Positions 1 to 9,107 of a stretch of 34,312 nucleotides of DNA are shown piece by piece (positions within the stretch are counted from its first letter, which is position 1; the number at the start of each line of letters is the position of its first letter). This stretch comes from Planctomycetaceae bacterium (lineage in GTDB: Bacteria > Planctomycetota > Planctomycetia > Planctomycetales > Planctomycetaceae): contig JAKFWA010000033.1 in the NCBI GenBank assembly GCA_021732995.1, positions 1 to 34,312 of the forward strand, in the 5' to 3' direction. Both the position numbers and the translations under genes were made by a program. The notes beneath the pieces were generated by a model. It did no database searches. It saw nothing but the letters and a program-made list of their open reading frames with translations, and was not told the DNA's origin.

Positions 1-28
1 CCCTCTCCCCGGATTACCGGGGCGAGGG
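1..28. repeat. G/C-rich palindrome at the 3' end of the glycosyltransferase
   Basis: Arms CCCTCTCCCCGG (1-12) and CCGGGGCGAGGG (17-28) pair with one mismatch around the loop ATTA. It lies inside the open frame of the glycosyltransferase, beyond the conserved fold (residues 401-410). No T tract is visible in the window. It may be a dispersed repeat that has moved into the gene end, or the start of a terminator. Confidence 0.6.
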
Positions 29-1230
29 GAGACGTCAGGATGGGATGGTTCATTGGAGTAATGACTCTCTTCAGCCGCCTCGAACAGTCGCACCGGGCGT
101 CCGAGCAACTCGTCGTATAGCGCAACCATTTTCTGCATGCGAAAGCGGAAGCTGAACCGGGTCTCGATCGTCTGACGTCCGGCTTGAGCCAGTGACTGCT
201 GTAACGCATCGTTATTCAGCAGCCGAGTGAGCGATGAGGCAAGTGCGTTGGGATCGTCGACAGGCACCAGTAACCCATTCTGCTCATCCGAGAGGACTTG
301 CGGGACACCTCCGACAGGTGTTGCGATGGTCGGGATGCCGCAGGCGAAGGCTTCCAGCAGGACATTCGGCAGACCTTCAGCCCGACTGCTCAGCACGAAC
401 GCGTCGAGGGCGTTAAACAAGCGTCGCGAATCCGCGACATGTCCCAGCAGCCGAATCTCATTCTGACGACCGAGTTGATCAATCAAACTTTGCAGTTCGT
501 CGCGCAAGCTCCCTTCGCCTGCGATGGCCAACGTTACCGGAGTGCCGGCCTCGATGAGTTGATCGACTGCTCGAATCAGAACATCGAATCCCTTTTCGGG
601 CGACAGTCGACCGACGGCGCCGATCAACGGACGATCGGTCGGCAGGTTGAGTGCCTGCTTGGCCGCCGTGCGATCCGGCTTGGCTTCATAGGCCGAGGCA
701 TCAATCGCGTTCTCAATCAAACTGCAGGTCGAAACCGGAACTCCGGCAGCCAGGCATTCAGCGAGCAGCGTTTCCGACACGCAGACCACGCGTTCGTAGC
801 GCCGCAGGCAGGCGCGATCGACAGCATAATACAGGTCTGTCTTCTTAGAATGGTACACCCAGCCATGCACTGTCGTCACGAGTCGCATGGGATGAAAACG
901 ATTCACCAGCAGTCCGAGCGCGTTCGACTTGTAGTCGTGCCCGTGCCAGATCTTGATGTTCCGCTCACGGCAGACTTTGACCAGTGCCGATACGACGCTC
1001 AGGTCACGAATGCCGCGATCGGGAATCGACAATAACTCGGCACCGAGTTCGGCGGCCCGCGACTTCAATACGTCGAAGCCGGGATCACCGGGTGGATGCA
1101 GATAGGCACACACCGCGTCGTAACCAAACTGACGCAGGAAACGCGGCGAGTTGAGAATGGTCTTCTCGGGCCCTCCGCCCGCACCGGTCACAACGCGCAC
1201 ATGCAACACCAATGAGTCGTTCGATTCCAC
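1..1230 (-). CDS. GT4 family glycosyltransferase, 3' end beyond window
   Basis: This gene probably transfers a sugar from a nucleotide-sugar donor to a surface glycan or lipid acceptor in the cytoplasm. The frame is open for 410 codons from a GTG at 1230 to the window edge, directly after an in-frame TGA. The N-terminal Rossmann half starts with VVTGAGGGPEKT (residues 13-24). The C-terminal GT-B half has GAVGRLSPEKGFDVL (204-218), an AGEG segment near 237-240, and the EX7E motif of GT4 enzymes at E285 and E293, followed by ATPVGGVPQV. These features are typical of retaining GT4 enzymes. The start is uncertain: TTG or GTG codons at residues 7-11 would put the first strand in the usual position. 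There is no good Shine-Dalgarno sequence. The last ten codons run through a G/C palindrome, so the stop lies outside. The substrate cannot be told. Confidence 0.88.
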   Translation of the reverse strand, partial: MESNDSLVLHVRVVTGAGGGPEKTILNSPRFLRQFGYDAVCAYLHPPGDPGFDVLKSRAAELGAELLSIPDRGIRDLSVVSALVKVCRERNIKIWHGHDYKSNALGLLVNRFHPMRLVTTVHGWVYHSKKTDLYYAVDRACLRRYERVVCVSETLLAECLAAGVPVSTCSLIENAIDASAYEAKPDRTAAKQALNLPTDRPLIGAVGRLSPEKGFDVLIRAVDQLIEAGTPVTLAIAGEGSLRDELQSLIDQLGRQNEIRLLGHVADSRRLFNALDAFVLSSRAEGLPNVLLEAFACGIPTIATPVGGVPQVLSDEQNGLLVPVDDPNALASSLTRLLNNDALQQSLAQAGRQTIETRFSFRFRMQKMVALYDELLGRPVRLFEAAEESHYSNEPSHPDVSPRPGNPGRG

Positions 1231-1756
1231 CTGTCAAAGCCCTGTCTTCGCGCCCTGGGAAACTGGCCGTGACGTTCACTGCGCACGGCAAGACGGCGGG
1301 ATGGCCTCCCGACACCTCGCCTAAGACTTATCACCCGGCAGCTTGCACCCGGACGAAATCCGGCTGGGGCGACGCGGTCGCGATAACTCGTTGTTAACAC
1401 CACTCGGTCAGGGCGAACTGTCACGAGCGATGTCCAGCATTCTTCGAGGCACAACCAGAGCGACCTGACAATCCAACCGGCTGCAACTTTGGAAGGTAGG
1501 ACGGACAATCCTGTCCGTCATTATTTTCGACGGACAGGATTGTCCGTTCTACATCGTTACCATCGCACGGGCAGATTCATCGAACTCCCGGTTTGACGAG
1601 TCGCAGGGTCTTAATCCACACTGCTGACCCACAAAGATTCGTTGATCTATCTGGTCTGCGGCCGATACTTCTTAAGAATTGATCGCTGCAGACTTCCCGC
1701 AATCCTCGCCCCGCCCGCCTCGCTTCCCGCCGACAGTCGCAAAGGACTTTCTCACA
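1231..1756. other. Gene-free region between divergent genes
   Basis: This stretch separates the glycosyltransferase (minus) from the first DUF1501 gene (plus). No convincing coding frame was found; the short ORFs here lack homology signals and good start sites. It contains the nested palindrome at 1496-1552 and must hold promoters for both neighbours, but no clear promoter boxes could be picked out. Confidence 0.6.
1496..1552. repeat. Nested inverted repeat (REP/MITE-like)
   Basis: The arms 1501-1519 (ACGGACAATCCTGTCCGTC) and 1529-1547 are perfect 19-bp inverted copies. They extend to 24 bp each (1496-1519 and 1529-1552) with a single G/T mismatch at 1500/1548. The spacer is 9 bp and A/T-rich. 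Each arm is itself a palindrome (ACGGACA, 4 bases, TGTCCGT), so the element can fold either as one long hairpin or as two small ones. It encodes nothing and has no transposase nearby. It could be a REP or MITE-like dispersed element. Confidence 0.85.
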
Positions 1757-3094
1757 ATGTTCCAATTCGACCTTGGACTCGCCCGCAATTGCGAAGGACT
1801 TAACCGCCGTCAGTTTCTACAGGTAGGCGGTGCTGGCGTTGCCGGGCTGTCGCTGCCCACTCTGCTGCGTGCCGAACAGCAGGCGAAGTCGACCGGAAAG
1901 ACGCTGGGCGAAGATCTGAACATCGTCGTTTTGTGGATGCAGGGTGGTGTTTCTCATCAGGATTCCTTCGATCCGAAACCTAATGCTCCCGCCGAGATCC
2001 GTGGCGAGTTCGACGTCATTCAAACCAGCCTGCCGGGCGTGCAGATCTGCGAGCACCTGCCGCGCATGGCTCAGAGTCTCGACAAGTACTCCATCATTCG
2101 AAACGGCTATTCGTACAACGGCGGTCACGGCCTCGCGGACGCCTACATGCTGTCCGGTTGGCGCTTCAATCCGACGACGGTGTTCCCGTCCTACGGTTCG
2201 GTGATCTCGAAGGAACTGGGCTACCGCAACGGCATGCCGCCTTATGTGCAGCTTGGTCCGTGGGTAGATAAGCAGAGCGCGGGTGGCACGGCGGGATACC
2301 TCGGCAACGAACATAATCCGTTCGTCGTCAACGACGACCCGAACGCGAACGTCTTCAACATCGACGGCATCACGTTGCCCGGTGGCATGCAGGTGTCGCG
2401 GTTCAGCCGTCGGCGGCGCATGCTGGAGAAGCTCGACTCGTGGCAACGCAAGGTTGAGCAACAAGTCAACGACGTCGGTGCGATGGATGCCTTCTATGAA
2501 AAGGCGTTTGGCATCGTGACGTCACCGCGAGCCAAAGAGGCGTTCGATCTCGGTAAAGAAGACCCCAAGCTGCGCGATAAGTACGGTCGTCATCGTTTTG
2601 GCCAGTCGTGTCTGCTCGCCCGCCGTTTGCTGCAGGCCGGCGTGCGAATGGTCAACGTCAGCTTTGGTAGCTGGGACACGCACGCTCAGAACTTCACCTC
2701 GCTCAAGCAGCATCTGTTGCCGCCGCTCGATGCGGGTTACTCGGCGCTGCTGGATGATCTGGATCGGCTCGGCATGCTGGAAAAGACCATTGTGCTGTGG
2801 CTCGGCGACTTCGGCCGCACGCCCAAGATCAATTCGGCGGCAGGCCGTGATCACTGGGTGGGCTCGATGTCGTTCTGCGTCGGTGGCGGTGGCTTCAAGA
2901 CTGGCGAGGTCGTCGGCGCCAGCGATCAGTATGCGGAGAATCCCGTCGGTCGCGCTATTGAAGTCGAAGACATTGCTGCGACGATGTACTCACAGCTCGG
3001 GTTCAATCTGGAGAAGCACTACTCCAGCCCGGACGGACGTCCGTTCAAGGTTTCGCCCGAGCGAGGTCGGATCTTAAGTGAGTTGCTGACTTAA
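1757..3094 (+). CDS. DUF1501 family secreted protein
   Basis: This is a 445-residue DUF1501 protein, a family very abundant in Planctomycetota with an alkaline-phosphatase/sulfatase-like fold relationship and no settled activity. The N-terminus LNRRQFLQVGGAGVAGLSL (residues 15-33) is a twin-arginine signal, so the folded protein is probably exported by Tat. Family-typical segments include LWMQGGVSHQDSFDPKP, the STPY-like NGYSYNGGHG region, and the C-terminal VLWLGDFGRTP followed by GRDHW. The ATG at 1757 was chosen over an upstream in-frame start at 1679 because it gives a proper signal peptide and has AAGGA about 10 bases upstream. It lies 12 bp before a second DUF1501 gene, so the two are probably one operon. 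These genes often occur with PSCyt/PSD1 proteins such as the one at 5759. Confidence 0.93.
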   Translation: MFQFDLGLARNCEGLNRRQFLQVGGAGVAGLSLPTLLRAEQQAKSTGKTLGEDLNIVVLWMQGGVSHQDSFDPKPNAPAEIRGEFDVIQTSLPGVQICEHLPRMAQSLDKYSIIRNGYSYNGGHGLADAYMLSGWRFNPTTVFPSYGSVISKELGYRNGMPPYVQLGPWVDKQSAGGTAGYLGNEHNPFVVNDDPNANVFNIDGITLPGGMQVSRFSRRRRMLEKLDSWQRKVEQQVNDVGAMDAFYEKAFGIVTSPRAKEAFDLGKEDPKLRDKYGRHRFGQSCLLARRLLQAGVRMVNVSFGSWDTHAQNFTSLKQHLLPPLDAGYSALLDDLDRLGMLEKTIVLWLGDFGRTPKINSAAGRDHWVGSMSFCVGGGGFKTGEVVGASDQYAENPVGRAIEVEDIAATMYSQLGFNLEKHYSSPDGRPFKVSPERGRILSELLT

Positions 3095-3106
3095 TCTGAG
3101 CACGCC

Positions 3107-4525
3107 ATGAGTCTCTCGCTGCAGACGCAAATCAATCGCCGTTCGTTCCTGTCGCGATCCGGAATCGGGTTGGGAGCGACAGCGCTCGGGTTGATGGCCC
3201 AGCAGAGCAACAGCTTCGGTGCCGAGTCTCGGGCAACCGGCTTGCCGCATTTCGCGCCGCGCGTGAAGCGGGTTATCTACCTCTATATGTCCGGCGGACC
3301 GTCTCAGTTCGAGACGTTCGATTACCGTCCGACACTGGCCAAAATGAATGGCCAGCCGATGCCTGAATCCTTCACCAAGGGCCAGCCGATCGCGCAACTG
3401 CAGGGCCAGCAGTTGAAGTGTCAGGGACCGATGGTCCGCTTTCAAAAGCATGGCGAAAGCGGTCAGGAAATCAGCGACTTCATGCCGTGGACCGCAAAGG
3501 TCGCGGACGAGCTATGCATCATCCGCTCGATGGTGACCGAGCAGATCAACCACGATCCCGCTCACACGTTCATGAACACGGGCACGGCGTTGAATGGCCG
3601 ACCGGCGATGGGCTCGTGGGTGAATTATGGACTCGGCAGCGAATGCGAGGATCTGCCCGGCTTCATCGTGCTGACGAGTTTCGCGGGTCGAAATCCGCAG
3701 CCGATTTCCTCACGCCAGTGGTCAGCCGGGTTCTTGCCCAGCGAGTATCAAGGCGTGCATTTCGAGACCACCGGCGATGCCGTGCAGTATCTCGGCAACC
3801 CGCGCGGCGTGACGGAGGGCCAACAGCAGCGGCTCATTCAGTCATTAAGCCAGCTTGATCGGCTGCGTAATCAGACGGCTCATGACCCCGAGGTGGAATC
3901 GCGACTGGCGTCTTATGAGATGGCCTTTCGCATGCAATCGTCGGTGCCGGACCTGCTCAATGTGAAAGATGAATCGAAGTCTGTTCTGGACATGTATGGC
4001 GCGCAGCCGGGCGATGGATCCTTCGCGAGCAACTGCCTGCTGGCGCGTCGTATGGCCGAACGCGGCGTGCGATTCATTCAGCTCTATCATCGTGACTGGG
4101 ATCATCACGGCGACCTGGTTCGCTTTATGAATATCTGCTGCAACGCAACGGATCGGGCGGTGTGGGCATTGCTGACCGATCTGAAGTTGCGCGGCATGCA
4201 GGATGAGACACTGGTCATCTGGGGCGGCGAGTTCGGTCGCACGCCGATGTTCCAAGGCAAAGGCGGCCCTGGTCGCGACCATCACATCAAGAGTTTTTCC
4301 ATGTGGATGGCCGGCGGCGGCATTAAGCGTGGCATCACGTACGGTTCAACGGATGAGCTGGGCTACAACTCCGTGGAGAACGTCGTCCACGTCCGCGACC
4401 TGCATGCAACCATCCTGCAGCAACTCGGCATTCATCACGAGCACTTCACCGTGAAGCATCAGGGACTCGACTCTAAACTCACCGGAGTCGAACCCGCTCA
4501 CGTCGTGACGGATATCTTGAGCTAG
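3107..4525 (+). CDS. DUF1501 family secreted protein, second copy
   Basis: This is a 472-residue DUF1501 protein, diverged from the upstream copy. A Tat signal starts INRRSFLSRSGIGLGATAL (residues 9-27). Conserved family segments are YLYMSGGPSQFETFDYRP, the HDPAHTFMNTG region, LYHRDWDHHG, and VIWGGEFGRTP followed by GRDHH near the C-terminus. It starts 12 bp after the first copy with only a weak ribosome binding site, which fits translation as part of one transcript. Its 3' end is only 15 bp from the stop of the convergent dehydrogenase gene, with no visible terminator. The reaction is unknown; exported or envelope location is inferred from the signal. Two DUF1501 genes side by side suggest divergent roles rather than a recent duplication. 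Confidence 0.93.
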   Translation: MSLSLQTQINRRSFLSRSGIGLGATALGLMAQQSNSFGAESRATGLPHFAPRVKRVIYLYMSGGPSQFETFDYRPTLAKMNGQPMPESFTKGQPIAQLQGQQLKCQGPMVRFQKHGESGQEISDFMPWTAKVADELCIIRSMVTEQINHDPAHTFMNTGTALNGRPAMGSWVNYGLGSECEDLPGFIVLTSFAGRNPQPISSRQWSAGFLPSEYQGVHFETTGDAVQYLGNPRGVTEGQQQRLIQSLSQLDRLRNQTAHDPEVESRLASYEMAFRMQSSVPDLLNVKDESKSVLDMYGAQPGDGSFASNCLLARRMAERGVRFIQLYHRDWDHHGDLVRFMNICCNATDRAVWALLTDLKLRGMQDETLVIWGGEFGRTPMFQGKGGPGRDHHIKSFSMWMAGGGIKRGITYGSTDELGYNSVENVVHVRDLHATILQQLGIHHEHFTVKHQGLDSKLTGVEPAHVVTDILS

Positions 4526-4540
4526 TGCGGCGCCGAGCGG

Positions 4541-5542
4541 TTAATACCACTTGGTTTTGTCGACGAGGTTCGTCGGCTGCTGGCCTGCGGCGAAGAGGCG
4601 GATGTTTTCCAGCAGCGTGGCCAGATGCCGTTCTGCGATGTGGCGTGACGCAGCGGCGATGTGCGGGGTGAGAATCACATTCTCAAACTTCCAGAGCGGA
4701 TGATTCGCGGGCAGCGGTTCGATTTCGAAGACATCCAGCGCGGCTCCGGCGATCTGGCGAGCCTGCAACGCGGCTGTCAGGTCCGCGAGATCGACGATGA
4801 CTCCGCGACCGATGTTGATCAGATACGCGCCGCGTTTCATGCGGCGAATGCGGTCGCGATTGAAAAGTTTGTAGGTCTCGGGAGTGTGCGGAGCGGCGAT
4901 CACGACGAAGTCCGAGGCCGCGACCAATTCATCCAAACGATCTGTGGGCCAGACGTCATCGACGACGCCCGGAATACTCCGACAAATGGGATCGGTGGCG
5001 AGGACTCGCATGTTGAATGCGGCGGCGCGGAGGCAGATCTCCTTGCCGATGGCTCCGGCTCCGATGACGCCCAGAGTGGCATCAGACAGGTGCATGTGAC
5101 TGTGGTCGATGGAGCTGACCACCGCCGGCCCCATCACGAAGTTGGAACGCTCGCCTTCGCCGCCGACGGGCATCCATTCCGCCCGCATCTGGCGACGCAG
5201 GTAGGTGTGAAGCTGCCGCGCGAACATCAGCACGTAACCCATCACATGGTCGGCGATCACGTCCGAGAACAGCCCCCGCATGTTGCTCAAGAGACAGGTG
5301 TGAGCCACCAGCTCGGGAAACAGATAGTGCTCGAGTGATGCCGTCGGGGCTTGTACCCAGCGCAGGCGTTGAGATGCCGAGAGCAGTTCAACCGAAAGTT
5401 TGCCGAAGAATGCGTCCGCGTCGCAGATCTCGGTCATCGCCGTTTCCGCGTCCAAGGCGTTGACGACCTGCATCTCTCCGGCGGCTTCCTGCACCTGGAG
5501 CAGTCGGGCTTGCTCAATCGCGGGGTAGATCACGAGTTTCAT
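4541..5542 (-). CDS. D-2-hydroxyacid dehydrogenase (NAD-dependent)
   Basis: This 333-residue cytoplasmic enzyme should interconvert a 2-hydroxyacid and a 2-oxoacid with NAD(P). It has the family's two-domain order. The nucleotide-binding motif GAGAIG is at residues 161-166. The catalytic Arg is R246 in INIGRG, the Glu is E275 in VFEIEPLP, and the His is H294 in TPHIAA. All three catalytic residues are present and the length is normal. The ATG at 5542 was chosen because upstream in-frame sequence, open to 5956, does not resemble the family. No strong ribosome binding site is seen. It lies on the opposite strand between the DUF1501 pair and the PSD1 gene. The substrate (glycerate, phosphoglycerate-like or other) cannot be decided; the hydrophobic and unusual N-terminal domain favours a broad or unknown one. 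Confidence 0.9.
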   Translation of the reverse strand: MKLVIYPAIEQARLLQVQEAAGEMQVVNALDAETAMTEICDADAFFGKLSVELLSASQRLRWVQAPTASLEHYLFPELVAHTCLLSNMRGLFSDVIADHVMGYVLMFARQLHTYLRRQMRAEWMPVGGEGERSNFVMGPAVVSSIDHSHMHLSDATLGVIGAGAIGKEICLRAAAFNMRVLATDPICRSIPGVVDDVWPTDRLDELVAASDFVVIAAPHTPETYKLFNRDRIRRMKRGAYLINIGRGVIVDLADLTAALQARQIAGAALDVFEIEPLPANHPLWKFENVILTPHIAAASRHIAERHLATLLENIRLFAAGQQPTNLVDKTKWY

Positions 5543-5758
5543 GCGAACCAGTTTCTGATGAGGACGAATCGAGCGGGATGCTTCGCGAAGCCGGTCGGCT
5601 GGCCTACGATCGTGGCGGATGTGCGGCCAATTGGAAACGGACTGAAACGTCTGCCCGCGAGTGGTAGTGCGCGTGAGGTTCGCTGTTTCAATTCTCGTTT
5701 GCGTCAGCAGCGCCGGTGCGCTCTCTGACGGAGCGTCTTGCGGTTTGGGAGACACACA
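5543..5758. promoter_or_regulatory. Divergent intergenic region, dehydrogenase / PSD1 gene
   Basis: This 216-bp gap separates two genes transcribed away from each other, so it should carry both promoters. No clear -35/-10 pair was found. Near its right end GGGAGA (about 5747-5752) is a plausible ribosome binding site for the ATG at 5759. Confidence 0.4.
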
Positions 5759-8700
5759 ATGGACGCCTGGCGTCTTTGGTTCAGCGTGGTGTTGAGTTTG
5801 GCTGCGGGGCAGTATGCCGCAGCGGCCGAACCCGCTGTGGACTTCAACCGCGACATTCGACCCATCCTGTCGGAGAACTGCTTTCATTGTCACGGGCCTG
5901 ATGAAGGGACTCGTGAAGCTGGCTTGCGCCTGGACACGATCGATGGGCTCCAGCACGAAGCTGATGGTCGCCGGGCCGTCGTGGCTGGTGAGCCGGACAA
6001 GAGCGAGTTGATTCGGCGTCTGATCTCTTCAGATTCCGACGAAAAGATGCCGCCGCCGAAGTCCGGCAAGACGCTGACGGCGCGGCAGATCGAATTGATT
6101 CGTCGCTGGATCAAAGAGGGAGCCGCGTGGAAACAGCATTGGTCGTTTGTGCCGCCTCAACGACCGGCGTTGCCGGATGTAAAGTCTGCGGCATGGGTCA
6201 AAACGCCGATCGATCAGTTTGTGCTGGCGAAACTCGAACGAGCTGGAGCGAAGCCATCGCCCGCAGCCGCCCGGCACACCTTGTTAAGACGCCTGACGTT
6301 TGATCTGACGGGGCTGCCACCAACTTCTGAGGATGCTCAAGCCTTTGTGGCAGAGGGATCTGATGCTGCCTATGAGCGGGCTGTTGATCGACTGCTGGCA
6401 TCTCCGCGTTTTGGAGAACGCATGGCGTATCGGTGGCTGGAAGCGGCCCGGTTTGCCGACACCAGCGGCTATCAATCAGATGGCTATCGCGAGATGTGGC
6501 GCTGGCGAGACTGGGTGATCGAAGCGCTCAACAAGAACATGCCGTTCGATCAGTTCACGATCGAACAACTCGCGGGCGACATGTTGCAGAATCCGACTTT
6601 GGATCAGCAGATTGCGACGGCTTTCAATCGGAACCACCGGGCGAACTCAGAAGGCGGCATCGTTCCGGAAGAGTTTCAGGTGGAGTACGTCGTCGATCGA
6701 GTGGACACGACGATGACGGTGTGGCAGGGGCTGACCTTCGGCTGCGCTCGTTGCCATTCGCACAAGTATGATCCGCTCAGCCAGACCGACTATTACCGGG
6801 CATATGCATTCTTCAACAACATTCCGGAGTTCGGTCGAGCGATCAAAGAGGGGCCATCGCCGCCGTTCATTCAGGCGCCGACTCGCGAGCAGCAGGTCGA
6901 ACTGGCGAGCCGCGAGTCGCAACTGCTTAAAGCGCGGCAGCGGGTTGCGGAACTGACGAAGCGGTTGCCGGAAGAACTCAGCAAGTGGGAGGCCAGCCGC
7001 CGCGAACCGCTGCCGGACACGGCAACTCCGCTGTGTGAGTCCGACGGCCTGGTCGTTCATCTGAAGCTGGACGGCAATTTGACGAACACACCGGCGCAGG
7101 CAGAAGGTGAGATTCAGCGCAGCGCCACAACGGTTCCGACGGCGGGGGCTCGCACCGATGCACTTCCGACGTATGAACCCAAGTTCGCTGACGAGGGATC
7201 GAAGCCGTCGGCGTTCGTGACAGGGCGGTTGAATCAGGCCGCTCAATTTGACGGCGAGCGCTTCGTCGACGCGGGTTCGATCGGCAAGCTCGGGTACTTT
7301 GAACGCTTTTCATTTGCAGCGTGGATCAGGCAGCCGGAACACGCGGCTGGTTCCATTTTGTCGAAGATGGAGCACATCGAGCAGGGTTCAGGCTATTGCT
7401 TTGATGTGACGAAGACGGGCGCGGTTCAGCTCAACCTGGTGAAACGCTGGCTGGATGATTCGTTGCGCGTGGAAACCGTCGAACCGATTCCCACGGGCCG
7501 CTGGGTACATGTCTGCGTGACCTACGATGGCTCGCGCGCGGCCAAGGGAATTCAGTTCTACTTCGATGGCCGCCCGGTTGCGTTGAAGGCGAATCTGGAC
7601 TTCATCAATCAAAGTTTTGATGTGTTGGAGCCACTGCGAATTGGCAGCGGCAGCGCGCGCTTCAAAGGCGAGATTGATGACGTCCGCATCTATCGCCGAT
7701 GGTTGTCCGAGGCGGATGTTCGCGTCCTGGCGGAACCTGCGACGGTTGCCGAAATCCTGCGGGGAAGCGAGACGAAACGCAGCGAGTCTCAGCAACACAA
7801 GCTGCGACAGTTCTTCATCGAAGTGGCCGGGCCTGCCGAGTTCCGTGACGCCTGGCGCGATCTCCAGCAACTGGAACGCGAACATGTGCGCTTCTTGGCG
7901 ACTCTGCCGACCGTCATGGTGATGGATGAACTTCAGCAGCCGCGCGCGACGCATGTGCTGCTGCGCGGTCAATACGATCGACCGGGCGAACGCGTGCAAC
8001 CCGGCGTGCCGACGAGCCTGCCTCCGTTGCCGCGAGATGCGGCTGCCAACCGTCTGGCTTTGGCAAAGTGGTTGGTCAGCCGTGAGAACCCTCTGACGGC
8101 ACGTGTCATCGTCAATCGCTTCTGGCGGGACCTGTTCGGTGTCGGGTTGGTGAAGACGACCGAAGACTTCGGTTCACAGGGTGAAGCGCCGAGCCACCCT
8201 GAGTTACTCGACTGGCTCGCCGTCGAGTTCATGGAAGGCACTCATTCCAGTGCGAACGAAAAGACTGCGTCGCCGTGGGATGTGAAGCGGTTGCTTAAGC
8301 TAATTGTGATGAGCAACACCTATCGTCAGTCTTCCGATGTCGCGCCGACGAATGCTGCGTCACCTGGAGATCCTGAGAATCGATTGCTCAGCCGTGGTCC
8401 GCGCCATCGACTCACGGGCGAAATGGTTCGCGATCAAGCGTTGTTCGTCAGTGGTCTGCTGACGGAAAAGCAGGGCGGTCCCAGCGTGAAGCCTTATCAG
8501 CCGGATGGTCTGTGGGCGGAACTCGCGACAGACACGTTGTACGAGCAGGCTCACGGTCCCGATTTGTATCGGCGGAGCCTCTACGTCTACTGGAAACGGA
8601 CCGTCCCGTTTCCGATGCTCATGAACTTTGATTCGTCAGGCCGCGAGATGTGCGAGGTGCGGCAGTCGCGCACCAACACGCCGCTGCAGGCACTCAATCT

Positions 8701-9022
8701 GCTGAATGACGTCACCTTTGTGGAAGCCGCTCGCGGACTCGCTCAACGATTGCTGAGCACTGAAGGGACAGATGAGTCGCGGTTGCGTCGCGCCTATTGG
8801 CTGGTGGTCTCAAGGGAACCGACGGCGCGCGAGTCCGAGCTGTTGTTGAAGAGCTTGGCTCGCTATCGAGCGTCTTATTCCGCCAATCTCAAGCGGGCGG
8901 AAGCACTGCTGAAAACCGGCGAAGCCGCGCCGCTGACGTCGGTGGCTCCGGCTGAGCTGGCTGCCTGGACCACATTGAGCAGCACGCTACTTAATCTGGA
9001 CGAAACGGTGACCAAGGAATGA
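5759..9022 (+). CDS. PSCyt1-PSCyt2(DUF1549)-LamG-PSD1(DUF1553) protein
   Basis: This is a 1087-residue exported planctomycete protein. It starts with a signal peptide (residues 1-23, ending AAAA). PSCyt1 follows with a c-type heme motif CFHCH at 41-45. The PSCyt2/DUF1549 region spans about 145-360 and carries a second CxxCH, CARCH at 329-333, followed by HKYDPLSQTDYYRAYAFF. A coiled, charged stretch lies at 375-415. A LamG/concanavalin-like domain (about 430-670) contains FDGERFVDAG and GEIDDVRIYRR. PSD1/DUF1553 (about 755-1040) contains NPLTARVIVNRFW and QSRTNTPLQALNLLND. Heme binding is inferred from the motifs; the LamG insert suggests binding of a sugar polymer. The family often occurs with DUF1501 proteins, and two lie upstream. 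The ATG at 5759 is preferred to a TTG at 5738 because it starts a clean signal peptide behind GGGAGA. Confidence 0.95.
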   Translation: MDAWRLWFSVVLSLAAGQYAAAAEPAVDFNRDIRPILSENCFHCHGPDEGTREAGLRLDTIDGLQHEADGRRAVVAGEPDKSELIRRLISSDSDEKMPPPKSGKTLTARQIELIRRWIKEGAAWKQHWSFVPPQRPALPDVKSAAWVKTPIDQFVLAKLERAGAKPSPAAARHTLLRRLTFDLTGLPPTSEDAQAFVAEGSDAAYERAVDRLLASPRFGERMAYRWLEAARFADTSGYQSDGYREMWRWRDWVIEALNKNMPFDQFTIEQLAGDMLQNPTLDQQIATAFNRNHRANSEGGIVPEEFQVEYVVDRVDTTMTVWQGLTFGCARCHSHKYDPLSQTDYYRAYAFFNNIPEFGRAIKEGPSPPFIQAPTREQQVELASRESQLLKARQRVAELTKRLPEELSKWEASRREPLPDTATPLCESDGLVVHLKLDGNLTNTPAQAEGEIQRSATTVPTAGARTDALPTYEPKFADEGSKPSAFVTGRLNQAAQFDGERFVDAGSIGKLGYFERFSFAAWIRQPEHAAGSILSKMEHIEQGSGYCFDVTKTGAVQLNLVKRWLDDSLRVETVEPIPTGRWVHVCVTYDGSRAAKGIQFYFDGRPVALKANLDFINQSFDVLEPLRIGSGSARFKGEIDDVRIYRRWLSEADVRVLAEPATVAEILRGSETKRSESQQHKLRQFFIEVAGPAEFRDAWRDLQQLEREHVRFLATLPTVMVMDELQQPRATHVLLRGQYDRPGERVQPGVPTSLPPLPRDAAANRLALAKWLVSRENPLTARVIVNRFWRDLFGVGLVKTTEDFGSQGEAPSHPELLDWLAVEFMEGTHSSANEKTASPWDVKRLLKLIVMSNTYRQSSDVAPTNAASPGDPENRLLSRGPRHRLTGEMVRDQALFVSGLLTEKQGGPSVKPYQPDGLWAELATDTLYEQAHGPDLYRRSLYVYWKRTVPFPMLMNFDSSGREMCEVRQSRTNTPLQALNLLNDVTFVEAARGLAQRLLSTEGTDESRLRRAYWLVVSREPTARESELLLKSLARYRASYSANLKRAEALLKTGEAAPLTSVAPAELAAWTTLSSTLLNLDETVTKE

Positions 9023-9107
9023 GATTGCGTCTTCATTCTTAAGCCGGAGCGGCATCTAAAGGAATGATGAGACCAGAGGTGTTCACAAGCCAGGATCGGG
9101 GGCAAGG

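Noticed and set aside
298-1035. 245-codon open frame on plus
   Set aside because: It is the antisense of the GT4 glycosyltransferase, whose reverse reading shows clear motifs.
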